From NCBI GenBank assembly GCA_007129355.1, contig SKVR01000178.1:1-34653 (forward strand): 34,653 nucleotides of DNA, in the 5' to 3' direction. This document shows positions 6,287 through 16,159 of the stretch, one piece after another; positions within the stretch are counted from its first letter, which is position 1; each line of letters begins with the position of its first letter. This DNA comes from Bacteroidales bacterium (lineage in GTDB: Bacteria > Bacteroidota > Bacteroidia > Bacteroidales > UBA7960). A program made the position numbers and the translations under genes. Under the pieces are notes generated by a model. It saw only the letters and a list, made by a program, of their open reading frames with translations. It did no database searches and was not told where the DNA came from.

Positions 6287-8392
6287 GTGGATAAAAACAA
6301 AGGCGACATATTGTGGAGAATTTACCTGGTATATTTCCTTACCGTGGGCTTTGGGATTCTTATACTTTTCAAGGTTGCTTATATTCAGTTTGTTGACGGT
6401 GATGATTGGCGTGAGATGGCCAGGAATTCAACTATACGTTATGCAAATATTGATGCCATCAGGGGCGACATTCTGGCTGACGACGGAAGATTGCTGGCTA
6501 CCAGTGTGCCTGTTTATGAAATTCGAATGGATCTTCATCGCAGCGTGGTATCCGATGAGTTATTCTCTGCCGGAATAGATTCTCTTGCCTTCAGGCTTTC
6601 AAGGCTTTTCCGCGACCGTTCGCAGGCAGAATACAAACGCCAGCTTCTGCAGGCGCGCCGCAATCAGGAAAGGTATTTCCTGGTAAAACGTCATGTTTCT
6701 TATCATCAGCTTACAGAACTCCGCACATTTCCCATTTTCAGACATGGCCGGTTTAGGGGCGGATTAGTCGTAAATCCCCGTGCCCGCCGCGAAATGCCCT
6801 TTAAATCTCTTGCAGCACGCACCATCGGTTATGAAAGGGAAGGTGTGTATGTGGGTCTGGAAGGTGCATACCGCGAACATCTTGAAGGAATACAGGGTAA
6901 AAGACTGGAACAGAGAATTAGCGGGGGGCAATGGATGCCCCTGAGCGATGTGAATGAAATCAGATCGCAGAATGGTAAGGATATTATAACCACCATAAAT
7001 ATCCACATGCAGGATATTGTAGAAACTGAACTCAGGAAACAACTTGAAAAGTTTAGTGCGCAACACGGAACGGTTGTGGTAATGGAAGTGAAAACCGGAA
7101 AGATAAAAGCCATTTCAAATCTTACCCGCAATGCATACGGTAGATACGATGAAACCTATAATTATGCGGTGGGCGAAAGCACTGAGCCGGGGTCTACCTT
7201 TAAACTAGCCAGCATGATTGCACTGCTGGAAGATGGAATAGTAACACCTGATGATTTTATTCAAACCGGCGATGGGGCTACAACCTTTTACGGACGTTCT
7301 ATGCGCGATGCCAGAGAAGGAGGGTTTGGAACTATTACTGTAAAAGAAGCTTTTGCACTCTCGTCGAATGTGGCATTCGGAACCCTGGTAGAGGAAAATT
7401 ATAAACGAAATCCGCAACGTTTTCTCAACAGGATCAATGCCCTGGGGATTAACGAACCACTGGGTATTGAAATCAGCGGAGAGGGTATGCCCTATATTCC
7501 CAAACTGGGAGATGCAAACTGGTCGGGGCTTACCTTACCCTGGATGTCAATCGGATATAATGTATCATTAACCCCTTTGCAAATTTTGTCATTATATAAT
7601 GCCGTAGCTAACAACGGACGAATGATGAAACCTGTGTTTGTGGATGAAGTAAGACAAACCGGAAGAACCATTCACAGGTTTCAGCCACAGGTTCTCAACC
7701 GATCCATAGCATCAGGCTACACACTGCGCATTGTTCGTGAGATGCTTGAGGAAGCAGTTGAAAGTGGTACAGCATCCGGAATTAAATCTTCATTATATCC
7801 CATAGCAGGTAAAACAGGTACAGCTCAGATTGCCATCGACGGTGCTTACCGCAGCGGTGGCAGGGCAGCCTACAGAGCATCCTTTGTAGGTTATTTCCCG
7901 GCAGATAATCCTGTTTATTCCATGATTGTAGTTGTGCACAACCCTAAAGGATGGGTCTATACAGGAAGCCAGGTTGCAGCTCCGGTTTTTAAAACAATTG
8001 CTGATAAAATATATGCCACGAGGCAACTTAATGTGTCCGACGATTGGGCCACCAGCCCTGTGATGGCGTCCTTACCCGCTGTCAGGGCCGGTGCCCGCAA
8101 TGATATAGAAAACATTTATTCTGTTTTTGATTGCAAACTATTTTTTGCCGATGACTTGCCCTGGGTGGTAAGTTCTGTAAAAAGCAGCGATACTGTTATG
8201 GTATCGGGCCGAGAGATGATACCCAACCTGGTGCCCAATGTAGTAGGGATGGGATTGAAAGATGCCATGTATGTGCTTGAAAATTCAGGTCTTCGTGTTC
8301 GTTTTGCAGGTCGTGGTGTAGTAAGAACGCAAAGCATCCGACCCGGTATTCGCATAGCCGAAGGAAATGTAATATTTATTCAGTTGTCATAA
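6287..8392 (+). CDS. ftsI: Division transpeptidase FtsI (PBP3) with one PASTA domain
   Basis: This class B penicillin-binding protein cross-links septal peptidoglycan together with FtsW. Of its 701 residues, about 10-33 form the membrane anchor, about 50-220 the non-catalytic dimerisation region, and 255-580 the transpeptidase. The catalytic motifs are S303-T-F-K306 (PGSTFKLAS), S359-S-N361 and K509-T-G511 (GKTGTAQ). A single PASTA domain closes the protein (about 643-701, VPNVVGMGLKDAMYVLENSG). E. coli FtsI lacks it, but Bacteroidetes and Gram-positive homologues often have it. The start is GTG at 6287, the only start that includes the cytoplasmic lead MDKNKGDILWR; no Shine-Dalgarno is evident. 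It lies 37 bases behind ftsL. Confidence 0.95.
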   Translation: MDKNKGDILWRIYLVYFLTVGFGILILFKVAYIQFVDGDDWREMARNSTIRYANIDAIRGDILADDGRLLATSVPVYEIRMDLHRSVVSDELFSAGIDSLAFRLSRLFRDRSQAEYKRQLLQARRNQERYFLVKRHVSYHQLTELRTFPIFRHGRFRGGLVVNPRARREMPFKSLAARTIGYEREGVYVGLEGAYREHLEGIQGKRLEQRISGGQWMPLSDVNEIRSQNGKDIITTINIHMQDIVETELRKQLEKFSAQHGTVVVMEVKTGKIKAISNLTRNAYGRYDETYNYAVGESTEPGSTFKLASMIALLEDGIVTPDDFIQTGDGATTFYGRSMRDAREGGFGTITVKEAFALSSNVAFGTLVEENYKRNPQRFLNRINALGINEPLGIEISGEGMPYIPKLGDANWSGLTLPWMSIGYNVSLTPLQILSLYNAVANNGRMMKPVFVDEVRQTGRTIHRFQPQVLNRSIASGYTLRIVREMLEEAVESGTASGIKSSLYPIAGKTGTAQIAIDGAYRSGGRAAYRASFVGYFPADNPVYSMIVVVHNPKGWVYTGSQVAAPVFKTIADKIYATRQLNVSDDWATSPVMASLPAVRAGARNDIENIYSVFDCKLFFADDLPWVVSSVKSSDTVMVSGREMIPNLVPNVVGMGLKDAMYVLENSGLRVRFAGRGVVRTQSIRPGIRIAEGNVIFIQLS

Positions 8393-8403
8393 ATAATTAA
8401 AAC

Positions 8404-9855
8404 TTGAAATTACTCAGCGAAATATTATATAAATGTGAACTCATCGAAATACAAGGGTCAACGGATGTTGCCATTGATGGTATTACATTCGATTCCCGGA
8501 AAGTTAAAGATGGTGACCTTTTCATCGCTATACAAGGATTAACTTCCAACGGCCATGATTATATTTTACAGGCTATTGAAAAAGGAGCAGTTGCAGTGGT
8601 TTGTGAAACTCTTGCGGCGGGGCGTTCAGATGAAGTAAGTTTTGTGAAAGTTGCCAGGAGCAGAAAAGCAATGGCCAGGATAGCTGCCAATTTTTATGAT
8701 AATCCGTCTGACAGGATAGAGATAATTGGAGTAACAGGTACCAATGGAAAAACTACCATTGCCACACTAATGCATAACCTGTTCAATTCATTGGGCTACA
8801 AAACCGGACTTATATCAACCATTTCCAATAAAATCGGAGAAAAAGAAAATACGGCTGTTTACACAACTCCTGATGTTATTGCGCTGAATGCCTTGTTTGC
8901 TCAAATGGCTGAAGAAGGTTGCAGTCATTGCTTTATGGAAGTAAGCTCGCATGCTATTCACCAGGAAAGGGTTGCTGATGTGAAGTTTACCGGTGGAATT
9001 TTTACCAATATTACTCATGATCACCTGGATTATCACCATACATTTCGTGAATACATCAATGCTAAAAAAACATTTTTCGATAATTTACCCAAAGAGAGTT
9101 TTGCCCTGACTAACAGCGACGACAAAAATGGTCAGGTGATGCTGCAAAATACAGATGCTAAGAAATATTCCTATGGATTGAAAAACATGGCCGATTATCA
9201 TGGTAAAATTGTGGAAAACCTGATAACAGGATTGGTTATGCAAATCCAGGGTCGCGATGTATGGTGCAAACTGGTGGGCGAATTCAATGCTTCCAACCTG
9301 ATGGCCATCTATGCATGTTGCCGTTTGATCGGAATAGAAAGTGATGAAGCCCTGACGGCCATCAGTAGTCTTGAAGCAGTTGAAGGCCGGTTCGATTTTT
9401 TTATCAGTAACAGAAAAGTAATGGGTATTGTGGATTATGCCCATACTCCTGATGCGCTCGAAAATGTATTAAGCACCATTCATAAATTGAGAAAAAGAAC
9501 CGAAACACTGATCACCATTGTAGGATGTGGTGGTAACCGTGATGCCGCCAAAAGACCTTTAATGGCTTCCATTTCAGCATCTTACAGCGATAAGTTGATT
9601 CTCACAAGCGATAATCCACGTTTTGAAGAACCAGAGGCAATTATTGAAGATATGAAGAAAGGGCTCGACCCGGTAAGTATTAAAAAAGCCGTTGCTATTG
9701 TAAATCGCCGTGAAGCCATTAAAGTGGCAACAGCCATGGCCAGGGAAGGTGATATTATTCTGGTTGCTGGTAAGGGCCATGAGAAATACCAGGAAATTAA
9801 GGGAGTAAGGCATCCTTTTGACGATAAGGAAATACTAAAAGAGGCTTTGGCCTGA
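8404..9855 (+). CDS. murE: UDP-MurNAc-L-Ala-D-Glu: meso-diaminopimelate ligase MurE
   Basis: MurE adds the third stem-peptide residue in the cytoplasm at the cost of ATP. The ATP loop TGTNGKT is at residues 111-117, the central domain carries the usual MEVSSHAIHQERV and THDHLDYH blocks, and the C-terminal domain has DNPR at 403-406 within SDNPRFEEP. DNPR marks enzymes that use meso-diaminopimelate, whereas lysine enzymes lack it, so the peptidoglycan is probably of the meso-Dap type. The length (483) is normal. Translation must begin at TTG 8404: it gives the standard N-terminus MKLLSEIL and no ATG or GTG lies nearby. It starts 11 bases after ftsI. Confidence 0.97.
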   Translation: MKLLSEILYKCELIEIQGSTDVAIDGITFDSRKVKDGDLFIAIQGLTSNGHDYILQAIEKGAVAVVCETLAAGRSDEVSFVKVARSRKAMARIAANFYDNPSDRIEIIGVTGTNGKTTIATLMHNLFNSLGYKTGLISTISNKIGEKENTAVYTTPDVIALNALFAQMAEEGCSHCFMEVSSHAIHQERVADVKFTGGIFTNITHDHLDYHHTFREYINAKKTFFDNLPKESFALTNSDDKNGQVMLQNTDAKKYSYGLKNMADYHGKIVENLITGLVMQIQGRDVWCKLVGEFNASNLMAIYACCRLIGIESDEALTAISSLEAVEGRFDFFISNRKVMGIVDYAHTPDALENVLSTIHKLRKRTETLITIVGCGGNRDAAKRPLMASISASYSDKLILTSDNPRFEEPEAIIEDMKKGLDPVSIKKAVAIVNRREAIKVATAMAREGDIILVAGKGHEKYQEIKGVRHPFDDKEILKEALA

Positions 9856-9880
9856 AAGAATCATTTACAAAATATAAAAA

Positions 9881-11134
9881 ATGCTGTATCATCTTTTTAC
9901 ATATCTGGACAATGCATTTGACATACCCGGTACAGGATTGTTTCAGTACATTTCTTTCCGGGCGGGTATGGCATTGATCCTTTCCCTGTTTATATCCATG
10001 ATATTCGGGAAACGCATCATAAGATATCTGCAGAAAAAGCAGGTGGGAGAAACGGTGCGCAACCTGGGCCTTGAAGGTCAGATGCAGAAGCAGGGAACCC
10101 CAACCATGGGCGGATTGATTATAATAGCTTCTATAGTTATTCCGGCTCTGCTTTTCGCCAGGCTCGACAATATTTATATTTTGTTACTGATTTTCTCTAC
10201 GCTCTGGCTGGGAGGAATTGGCTTTGTGGATGATTACATCAAGGTATTTCTAAAAGAGAAAAAAGGGCTGCATGGTAAGTTTAAAATCTTAGGTCAGGTG
10301 GGTTTAGGTATTATTGTGGGAAGTGTATTGTACTTCAATGATTCTGTTGTGATACGCGAGAATGTAGTGCAACAGTTTGAATTTGTTACCACAGATGCAC
10401 TACTCGAAATGGACCGGGCTATTCCCCTGGATGCTGTGCAGAGGGAAACATTGAAATCAACAAAGACAACTATTCCGTTCTTCAAGGATAATGAATTTGA
10501 CTATTCTGTATTGCTCAGATGGATGGGCAACGGTTACCAGAAGTGGGCCTGGCTGATATTCATTCCCATAGTAATTCTCATAATTACAGCAGTATCCAAC
10601 GGGGCCAATATGACCGATGGGCTCGACGGCCTGGCAACAGGCACTTCGGCCATTATAGGTGTTGCCCTGGGCGTGCTGGCCTATGTTTCGGGTAACGTGA
10701 TCTTCTCTGATTACCTGAATATCATGTATATCCCCAACACAGGAGAAATGGTTGTGTTCATCGCTGCCTTTGTTGGAGCATGTGTGGGTTTCCTCTGGTA
10801 TAATTCATATCCGGCACAGGTATTTATGGGCGATACGGGCAGTCTGGCACTGGGTGGTATTATTGCCGTTTTTGCCATTAGCATAAGGAAAGAACTGCTT
10901 ATACCTATTATGTGTGGAGTGTTTTTCATGGAAAGTTTGTCTGTGGTAATGCAGGTAAGCTGGTTTAAATATACTCGCTGGCGTTTTGGTGAAGGACGAC
11001 GGATCTTTAAGATGGCACCTTTGCATCATCATTTTCAGATGCTTGGATATCATGAAGCCAAAATTGTACAGCGATTTTTAATTGTGGGGATCATACTGGC
11101 AGTGATTTCCATCATAACCTTAAAGGTGAGGTAG
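9881..11134 (+). CDS. mraY: Phospho-MurNAc-pentapeptide transferase MraY
   Basis: MraY transfers phospho-MurNAc-pentapeptide to undecaprenyl phosphate, giving lipid I at the inner membrane. The diagnostic blocks are present: GTPTMGGL at 72-79, DDY at 117-119, [12 protein letters not shown] at 243-254, the [10 protein letters not shown] loop at 317-326, and the C-terminal HHHF. At 417 residues it is some 55 residues longer than E. coli MraY. The excess lies mainly in a polar, non-membrane stretch at about 152-215 (rich in D, E, T and R) between two membrane helices, where E. coli has a short loop. Such an insert is known from other Bacteroidetes. It sits 25 bases after murE. Confidence 0.96.
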   Translation: MLYHLFTYLDNAFDIPGTGLFQYISFRAGMALILSLFISMIFGKRIIRYLQKKQVGETVRNLGLEGQMQKQGTPTMGGLIIIASIVIPALLFARLDNIYILLLIFSTLWLGGIGFVDDYIKVFLKEKKGLHGKFKILGQVGLGIIVGSVLYFNDSVVIRENVVQQFEFVTTDALLEMDRAIPLDAVQRETLKSTKTTIPFFKDNEFDYSVLLRWMGNGYQKWAWLIFIPIVILIITAVSNGANMTDGLDGLATGTSAIIGVALGVLAYVSGNVIFSDYLNIMYIPNTGEMVVFIAAFVGACVGFLWYNSYPAQVFMGDTGSLALGGIIAVFAISIRKELLIPIMCGVFFMESLSVVMQVSWFKYTRWRFGEGRRIFKMAPLHHHFQMLGYHEAKIVQRFLIVGIILAVISIITLKVR

Positions 11135-11139
11135 AAAAG

Positions 11140-12483
11140 ATGAGCAGCCCTGATTTGGCCATACTGGGCGGAGGTGAAAGCGGGGTAGGTGCAGCCATAC
11201 TGGCGAAAAAACAAGGATTTGATGTGTTCCTGTCGGATAAAGGTACCATCAATGAAAAATATAAAAACGTTCTTAAAAATTATGGAATTAAGTGGGAACA
11301 GAACAGGCACAGTGAGAAGCTGATTCTTTCGGCTGGAGAGATCATCAAGAGTCCGGGTATTCCTGAAACCGTTGAAATGGTAACTAAGGCCAGCCAATTG
11401 AAAATTCCGGTAATCTCCGAAATTGAATTTGCAGGCCGGTATACCGATGCACATAAAATTTGCATAACCGGAAGCAATGGCAAAACCACTACCACCTTGT
11501 TAACCGGTCATATATTGAAAAATGCCGGATACAATGTGGGCATTGCCGGAAATATAGGACGAAGTTTTGCCTGGCAGGTTGCAGAAGAGAATCATGATTA
11601 TTATGTGCTGGAGATTTCAAGTTTTCAGCTCGACGGCATGTTTGATTTCAAAGCTGATGTGGCAGTACTTCTGAATATTACACCCGATCATCTGGATCGT
11701 TACGACAACCGGTTTGAGAATTACGTGCGTTCCAAATTCAGAATACTGCAGAATCAGACTGCCGCAGATCATTTTGTTTATTTTCAGGATGATCCGGTTA
11801 TAATGAAGCAAATGGAAAGAATGAATATCAAATCCCGCTTATATCCTTTTACAGGAAAATCACAACCCTATGAAGGGGCTTATTTGAAAAATGAAAAAAC
11901 TCTGGTTATCAATATAAACGCACAGGCAATAGAAATGGAAATAAAAGATTTATCACTCGTAGGTAAACATAACGTTTACAACTCCCTGGCATCAGGTATA
12001 TCTGCCCGATTGGTAGACATCCGCAAGGAAGTTATTAAGCAAAGTCTTGCTGATTTTGAAAATATTGAGCACAGGCTTGAGCATGTATCAATGGTAAAAG
12101 GCATTGAGTTTATCAATGACAGTAAAGCTACCAACATCAACTCAGCCTGGTATGCACTGGAGAGTATGAATAAGCCAGTGATTTGGATAATGGGCGGTAT
12201 GGACAAAGGGAACGACTACAGTCAGCTTGCCGAACTTGTGCGCAGCAAGGTAAAGGCAATTGTATGCCTGGGGAAAGATAACAGACATATCATGGATGCC
12301 TTCGGGCCGATTGTTCCGGATATCATGGAAACATCAAGTGCAGAAGATGCCGTAAAATCAGCCTATTACTTGGGTGAGAAGGGAGATGTAGTATTGCTAT
12401 CCCCGGCATGTGCAAGCTTTGACCTGTTTGAAAATTTTGAGGATCGCGGCAGGCAATTTAAGAAAGCCGTGTTTGATTTGTAA
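11140..12483 (+). CDS. murD: UDP-MurNAc-L-alanine: D-glutamate ligase MurD
   Basis: MurD adds D-glutamate to UDP-MurNAc-L-Ala in the cytoplasm. It begins with a Rossmann-like LAILGGGESGVGAA (residues 6-19) that binds the UMP part. The ATP loop TGSNGKT lies at 110-116, followed by the Mur ligase blocks LEISSFQLD and NITPDHLDRYD. FINDSKATNINSAWYAL in the C-terminal half is the MurD signature, as is the ending LLSPACASFDLFENFEDRGRQFKK. The length (447) is normal. It begins six bases after mraY, and 63 bases follow before ftsW, the widest gap in the first twelve genes of the cluster. Confidence 0.96.
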   Translation: MSSPDLAILGGGESGVGAAILAKKQGFDVFLSDKGTINEKYKNVLKNYGIKWEQNRHSEKLILSAGEIIKSPGIPETVEMVTKASQLKIPVISEIEFAGRYTDAHKICITGSNGKTTTTLLTGHILKNAGYNVGIAGNIGRSFAWQVAEENHDYYVLEISSFQLDGMFDFKADVAVLLNITPDHLDRYDNRFENYVRSKFRILQNQTAADHFVYFQDDPVIMKQMERMNIKSRLYPFTGKSQPYEGAYLKNEKTLVININAQAIEMEIKDLSLVGKHNVYNSLASGISARLVDIRKEVIKQSLADFENIEHRLEHVSMVKGIEFINDSKATNINSAWYALESMNKPVIWIMGGMDKGNDYSQLAELVRSKVKAIVCLGKDNRHIMDAFGPIVPDIMETSSAEDAVKSAYYLGEKGDVVLLSPACASFDLFENFEDRGRQFKKAVFDL

Positions 12484-12546
12484 ATCATAACAGCAATAAA
12501 TGTTGAGCACAAAAAACTAAATTAAAACAACTAAATAAGATTGAGA

Positions 12547-13707
12547 ATGAAGTCCATACTGGGAAAATTACAAGGTGACAGGGTTATATGGTTTATAGTG
12601 GCCTTTTTGTCGCTTTTCTCCATACTGGCTGTCTACAGCTCAACCGGAACACTTGCCTACAGATATCAGGCAGGCAACACGGAGTATTACCTTGTAAAAC
12701 ACCTGATTATTATGATTATGGGGTTTTTCCTGATGTTTATTGCTCATAAAATCAAATACACTTATTATTCCAGGTTATCTCAGCTGGCCCTTATTGTTGC
12801 CGTGCCTCTGCTGGTTCTGACCCTAATGATGGGTACCAATATCAACGAAGCCAATCGCTGGCTCACCTTACCAGTAATTAATATAACCTTCCAGAGTTCT
12901 GACTTTGCAAAGCTTGCATTGATCATTTACATTGCCCGCATGCTCACCAAGAAACAGGACCAAATCAAAGATTTCAAGTCGGCGTTTCTACCTATTATTT
13001 TACCGGTAATTATTGTTTGTGCTTTTATTTTGCCGGCCAACCTTTCAACAGCTATTATTCTGTTTGCTACTTCGGTAGTGCTAATGTTTATTGGAAGGGT
13101 AAGCATAAAATACATTATGGCTCTTGTATTCCTCGGAACTATACTTATGAGTCTTTTTATTGCTATTTTACTGAATTCGCCTGATACCGGAAGACTCTAC
13201 ACATGGAAAAACCGTGTTGAGAATTTTGTAAGCAAAGATGGTGATACTTATCAGACCGATCAGGCAAAAATTGCCATTGCCACCGGGGGTATTACAGGTA
13301 AGATGCCAGGGAACTCGGTACAACGTAATTTTTTACCCCAGGCATATTCTGATTTTATATATGCCATCATCATTGAAGAATACGGGTTTATGGGAGGATT
13401 AATAGTTCTGTTTCTTTACCTTATTTTATTATTCAGGGGTGTAAGAATTGCACACCGGAGTCCCGGAACATTTGGTGCGTTGCTGGCCACCGGTCTTACC
13501 TTCAGTCTGGTATTTCAGGCTATGATAAACATGGCTGTTACGGTGGGGTTGTTGCCTGTAACAGGTCAGCCATTGCCCATGGTAAGCATGGGGGGTACTT
13601 CATTATGGTTTACCAGTCTGGCCATCGGGATTATTTTGAGTGTAAGCCGTAAAGTGGAGGAAATGGAGGAAGAAGTAAAGGAAGGAGGTGAATTTGTTGC
13701 GGCCTGA
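12547..13707 (+). CDS. ftsW: Septal peptidoglycan polymerase FtsW (SEDS family)
   Basis: FtsW is the multi-pass glycosyltransferase that polymerises septal glycan with FtsI as partner. About ten hydrophobic segments can be counted. SEDS blocks include NEANRWL at about 103-110 (ANRWL), FQSSDFAKLALIIYIA, LPANLSTA, a central periplasmic QTDQAKIAIATGGITGKMPGNS, LPQAYSDFIYAIIIEEYG, and the final GQPLPMVSMGGTSLW. I choose the ATG at 12547 (386 residues); a TTG two codons upstream at 12541 is possible. It overlaps murG by 20 bases. RodA shares the fold, but the location inside the dcw cluster between murD and murG supports FtsW. Confidence 0.95.
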   Translation: MKSILGKLQGDRVIWFIVAFLSLFSILAVYSSTGTLAYRYQAGNTEYYLVKHLIIMIMGFFLMFIAHKIKYTYYSRLSQLALIVAVPLLVLTLMMGTNINEANRWLTLPVINITFQSSDFAKLALIIYIARMLTKKQDQIKDFKSAFLPIILPVIIVCAFILPANLSTAIILFATSVVLMFIGRVSIKYIMALVFLGTILMSLFIAILLNSPDTGRLYTWKNRVENFVSKDGDTYQTDQAKIAIATGGITGKMPGNSVQRNFLPQAYSDFIYAIIIEEYGFMGGLIVLFLYLILLFRGVRIAHRSPGTFGALLATGLTFSLVFQAMINMAVTVGLLPVTGQPLPMVSMGGTSLWFTSLAIGIILSVSRKVEEMEEEVKEGGEFVAA

Positions 13708-14806
13708 AAATCTTAAAGTAATCATTGCCGGAGGCGGCACAGGTGGTCATGTTTTTCCTGCCATTGCCATTGCTAATGCCATAAAGTCAAAGGTGTTCGG
13801 TGCACAAATACTGTTTGTAGGTGCCAGAGGCAGAATGGAAATGCAAAAGGTTCCTGCAGCCGGGTACCATATTATCGGTCTTTATATTTCGGGCCTGCAG
13901 AGAAGACTTACGTGGAAAAACCTCCTGGTGCCCTTTAAGCTGATTGATAGTATGGTAAGGTCAAAAAATATAGTAAAAAGGTTTCGTCCGGATATTGTAA
14001 TTGGTGTAGGAGGATATGCCAGCGGGCCCCTGGTTAGGGCTGCCACAAAGCAAGGTATCCCTACTCTGATTCAGGAGCAGAACTCCTATGCAGGCCTTAC
14101 CAATAAAATACTGGCTAAAAAAGTGGATAAAATATGTGTGGCTTATGAAGGAATGGAAAGGTTCTTCCCTAAAGAAAAAATATTTCTTACAGGAAACCCT
14201 GTGCGAAATGATATATTGAATGCAAAAGGAAAAAAAGAAATTGGTTTGAATTTCTTTAATCTTTCAAAAGATAAAAAAGTTGTATTGGTTGTAGGTGGAA
14301 GTCTGGGGGCTTTATCCATGAATGAAGCCGTTAGTGAAAGTTTAAAGCTACTGGTTTATAATGATCTGCAGGTCATCTGGCAAACCGGGAAGTTTTATTA
14401 CCCGCAGGCAAAGGAAGTAGCAACAGGAATGGAAAAGTTCGGAGTAAGTGTACATGCTTTTATTGACAGGATGGATCTTGCCTATGCAGCAAGCGATCTT
14501 GTGGTATCGAGAGCAGGTGCCATAGCCGTTAGTGAAATATGTGCCCTGCAGAAACCATCCATATTGGTGCCTTCGCCCAATGTTGCCGAAGACCATCAGA
14601 CCAAAAATGCCATGGCACTGGTTAATATAAATGCTGCAGTGCTGGTGGCTGACAAAGATGTGAGAAATTCTCTGGGAGCCACAATTGTAGATCTGGTTTT
14701 CGATGAAGATAAAATATTCAAGCTTAAAGAAAGTATTGCCAGAATGTCATACCGCGATGCTGCTAACAACATCGCAGGCGTGGCACTAAGCCTGGTTAAA
14801 AAATAA
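13688..14806 (+). CDS. murG: Lipid II synthase MurG (GlcNAc transferase)
   Basis: MurG adds GlcNAc to lipid I at the inner face of the cytoplasmic membrane, giving lipid II. The N-terminal GGGTGGH motif (15-21) and the second glycine-rich IGVGGYASGP are family signatures, as is the UDP-GlcNAc-binding block around VVSRAGAIAVSE with PSPNVAEDHQTKNA after it. The length (about 372) is normal. The start is uncertain: GTG 13688, TTG 13694 and TTG 13697 are all in frame. AAGGAGG at 13682-13688, a perfect Shine-Dalgarno sequence, would fit the two TTG codons better than the GTG that it touches. All choices overlap the end of ftsW, and only three bases separate it from murC. Confidence 0.95.
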   Translation: MNLLRPENLKVIIAGGGTGGHVFPAIAIANAIKSKVFGAQILFVGARGRMEMQKVPAAGYHIIGLYISGLQRRLTWKNLLVPFKLIDSMVRSKNIVKRFRPDIVIGVGGYASGPLVRAATKQGIPTLIQEQNSYAGLTNKILAKKVDKICVAYEGMERFFPKEKIFLTGNPVRNDILNAKGKKEIGLNFFNLSKDKKVVLVVGGSLGALSMNEAVSESLKLLVYNDLQVIWQTGKFYYPQAKEVATGMEKFGVSVHAFIDRMDLAYAASDLVVSRAGAIAVSEICALQKPSILVPSPNVAEDHQTKNAMALVNINAAVLVADKDVRNSLGATIVDLVFDEDKIFKLKESIARMSYRDAANNIAGVALSLVKK

Positions 14807-14809
14807 TTT

Positions 14810-16159
14810 ATGAATATAAACAACATTCATAGCATCTATTTTCTTGGGATCGGGGGTATCGGAATGAGTGCCCTGGCCCGTTATTTCCTGTGGCAGGGTA
14901 AATCAGTTGCGGGTTACGACAGGACAGAAACCCCCCTGACCCTGCAACTGGAAGCGGAGGGTGCTAAGATACATTATCGTGAAGACCCCACTGAAATTCC
15001 GGTGAAGGTTGATCTTGTTGTTTATACTCCTGCGGTTCCTGCAAATAATGCGGAGTTTGCATTTTTGCGAAAAAGGCAGGCACCCATATACAAACGTGCA
15101 GAAATTCTGGGTTTCATTTCAGCCTCCATGCCCACGATCGCAGTGGCCGGTACCCATGGGAAAACTACTGTAACAAGTATCATTGCCCATATTTTTAAAA
15201 CGGCCGGTCTTCAATTCTCTGCTTTTATGGGTGGTATCAGTTCTAACTATAACACCAATTTCCTGGGTTCAATGAATCCTGACTGGATCATTGCCGAAGC
15301 TGATGAATATGACCGCTCTTTTCTGTATCTTAAACCTCAGATTGCTGTCATAACCTCCGTAGATCCTGATCATCTTGATATATACGGAACCTACGAAAAT
15401 CTTTTTGAATCGTTCAGGCTATTTACAGAAAATGTGAGTGCCGACGGAAATGTTATAGTGCACGGTTCTCTGGAAAAACTGGCCCGTTATCATGCCGGTC
15501 GAATGGACTATACCATAAATGCAAAGGCTGACTTTTCTATAACTGATATAAAGCTTTCCGGCGGACGGTATCATTGTAAAATGAATTTCAAAAATGAGAT
15601 TTATGACTTTGATTTTTCTGTTCCGGGTCGCCATAACCTGGAAAATGCAACTGCCGCCGCTGCAGCATGTCTGGTAGCAGCGATTTCCTGGGATGTTATA
15701 AAAGAAGCATTATCAACGTACAGGGGAGTGAAGCGCCGTTTTGAAATCCATCTTAACAGTTCGGATCAGGTTTTTGTTGATGATTATGCTCATCATCCCA
15801 ATGAAATCAGAGCTTGCATATCTGCAGCCAGAGATTTTTTCCCCGGTAAAAAGCTAACCGGTGTTTTTCAACCCCATCTTTATTCACGTACCAGGGACTT
15901 TTCCGATGGGTTTGCAGAAGCTCTTGATCTGCTTGACCAGGTAGTATTGATGCCTGTTTATCCGGCGAGAGAATTACCAATTGAAGGTGTTGATTCTGAA
16001 TTAATTTTTAAAAAACTGAATTGTAAAGATAAGTGGCTTATTAGAGACCAGGATATTTTAAAGTTTGTTGAAAATAATGAATTTGAAGTACTGATTACCA
16101 TGGGTGCAGGTAATATTGACCAGTTTGTTGAACCCATAAAAGAAAGGCTTGAGTTATGA
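14810..16159 (+). CDS. murC: UDP-MurNAc: L-alanine ligase MurC
   Basis: MurC attaches the first stem-peptide residue, L-alanine, to UDP-MurNAc. The N-terminal YFLGIGGIGMSALARY (10-25) is a textbook MurC start. The ATP loop GTHGKTT is at 114-120, with ADEYDRSFLYL and VDPDHLDIYG further on. VDDYAHHPNEI and FQPHLYSRT in the last third are the MurC-specific blocks. The length (449) is normal. The gene begins three bases after murG and overlaps ftsQ by four bases, so translation is probably coupled. MurB, MurF and Ddl are not encoded here and must lie elsewhere. Confidence 0.97.
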   Translation: MNINNIHSIYFLGIGGIGMSALARYFLWQGKSVAGYDRTETPLTLQLEAEGAKIHYREDPTEIPVKVDLVVYTPAVPANNAEFAFLRKRQAPIYKRAEILGFISASMPTIAVAGTHGKTTVTSIIAHIFKTAGLQFSAFMGGISSNYNTNFLGSMNPDWIIAEADEYDRSFLYLKPQIAVITSVDPDHLDIYGTYENLFESFRLFTENVSADGNVIVHGSLEKLARYHAGRMDYTINAKADFSITDIKLSGGRYHCKMNFKNEIYDFDFSVPGRHNLENATAAAAACLVAAISWDVIKEALSTYRGVKRRFEIHLNSSDQVFVDDYAHHPNEIRACISAARDFFPGKKLTGVFQPHLYSRTRDFSDGFAEALDLLDQVVLMPVYPARELPIEGVDSELIFKKLNCKDKWLIRDQDILKFVENNEFEVLITMGAGNIDQFVEPIKERLEL

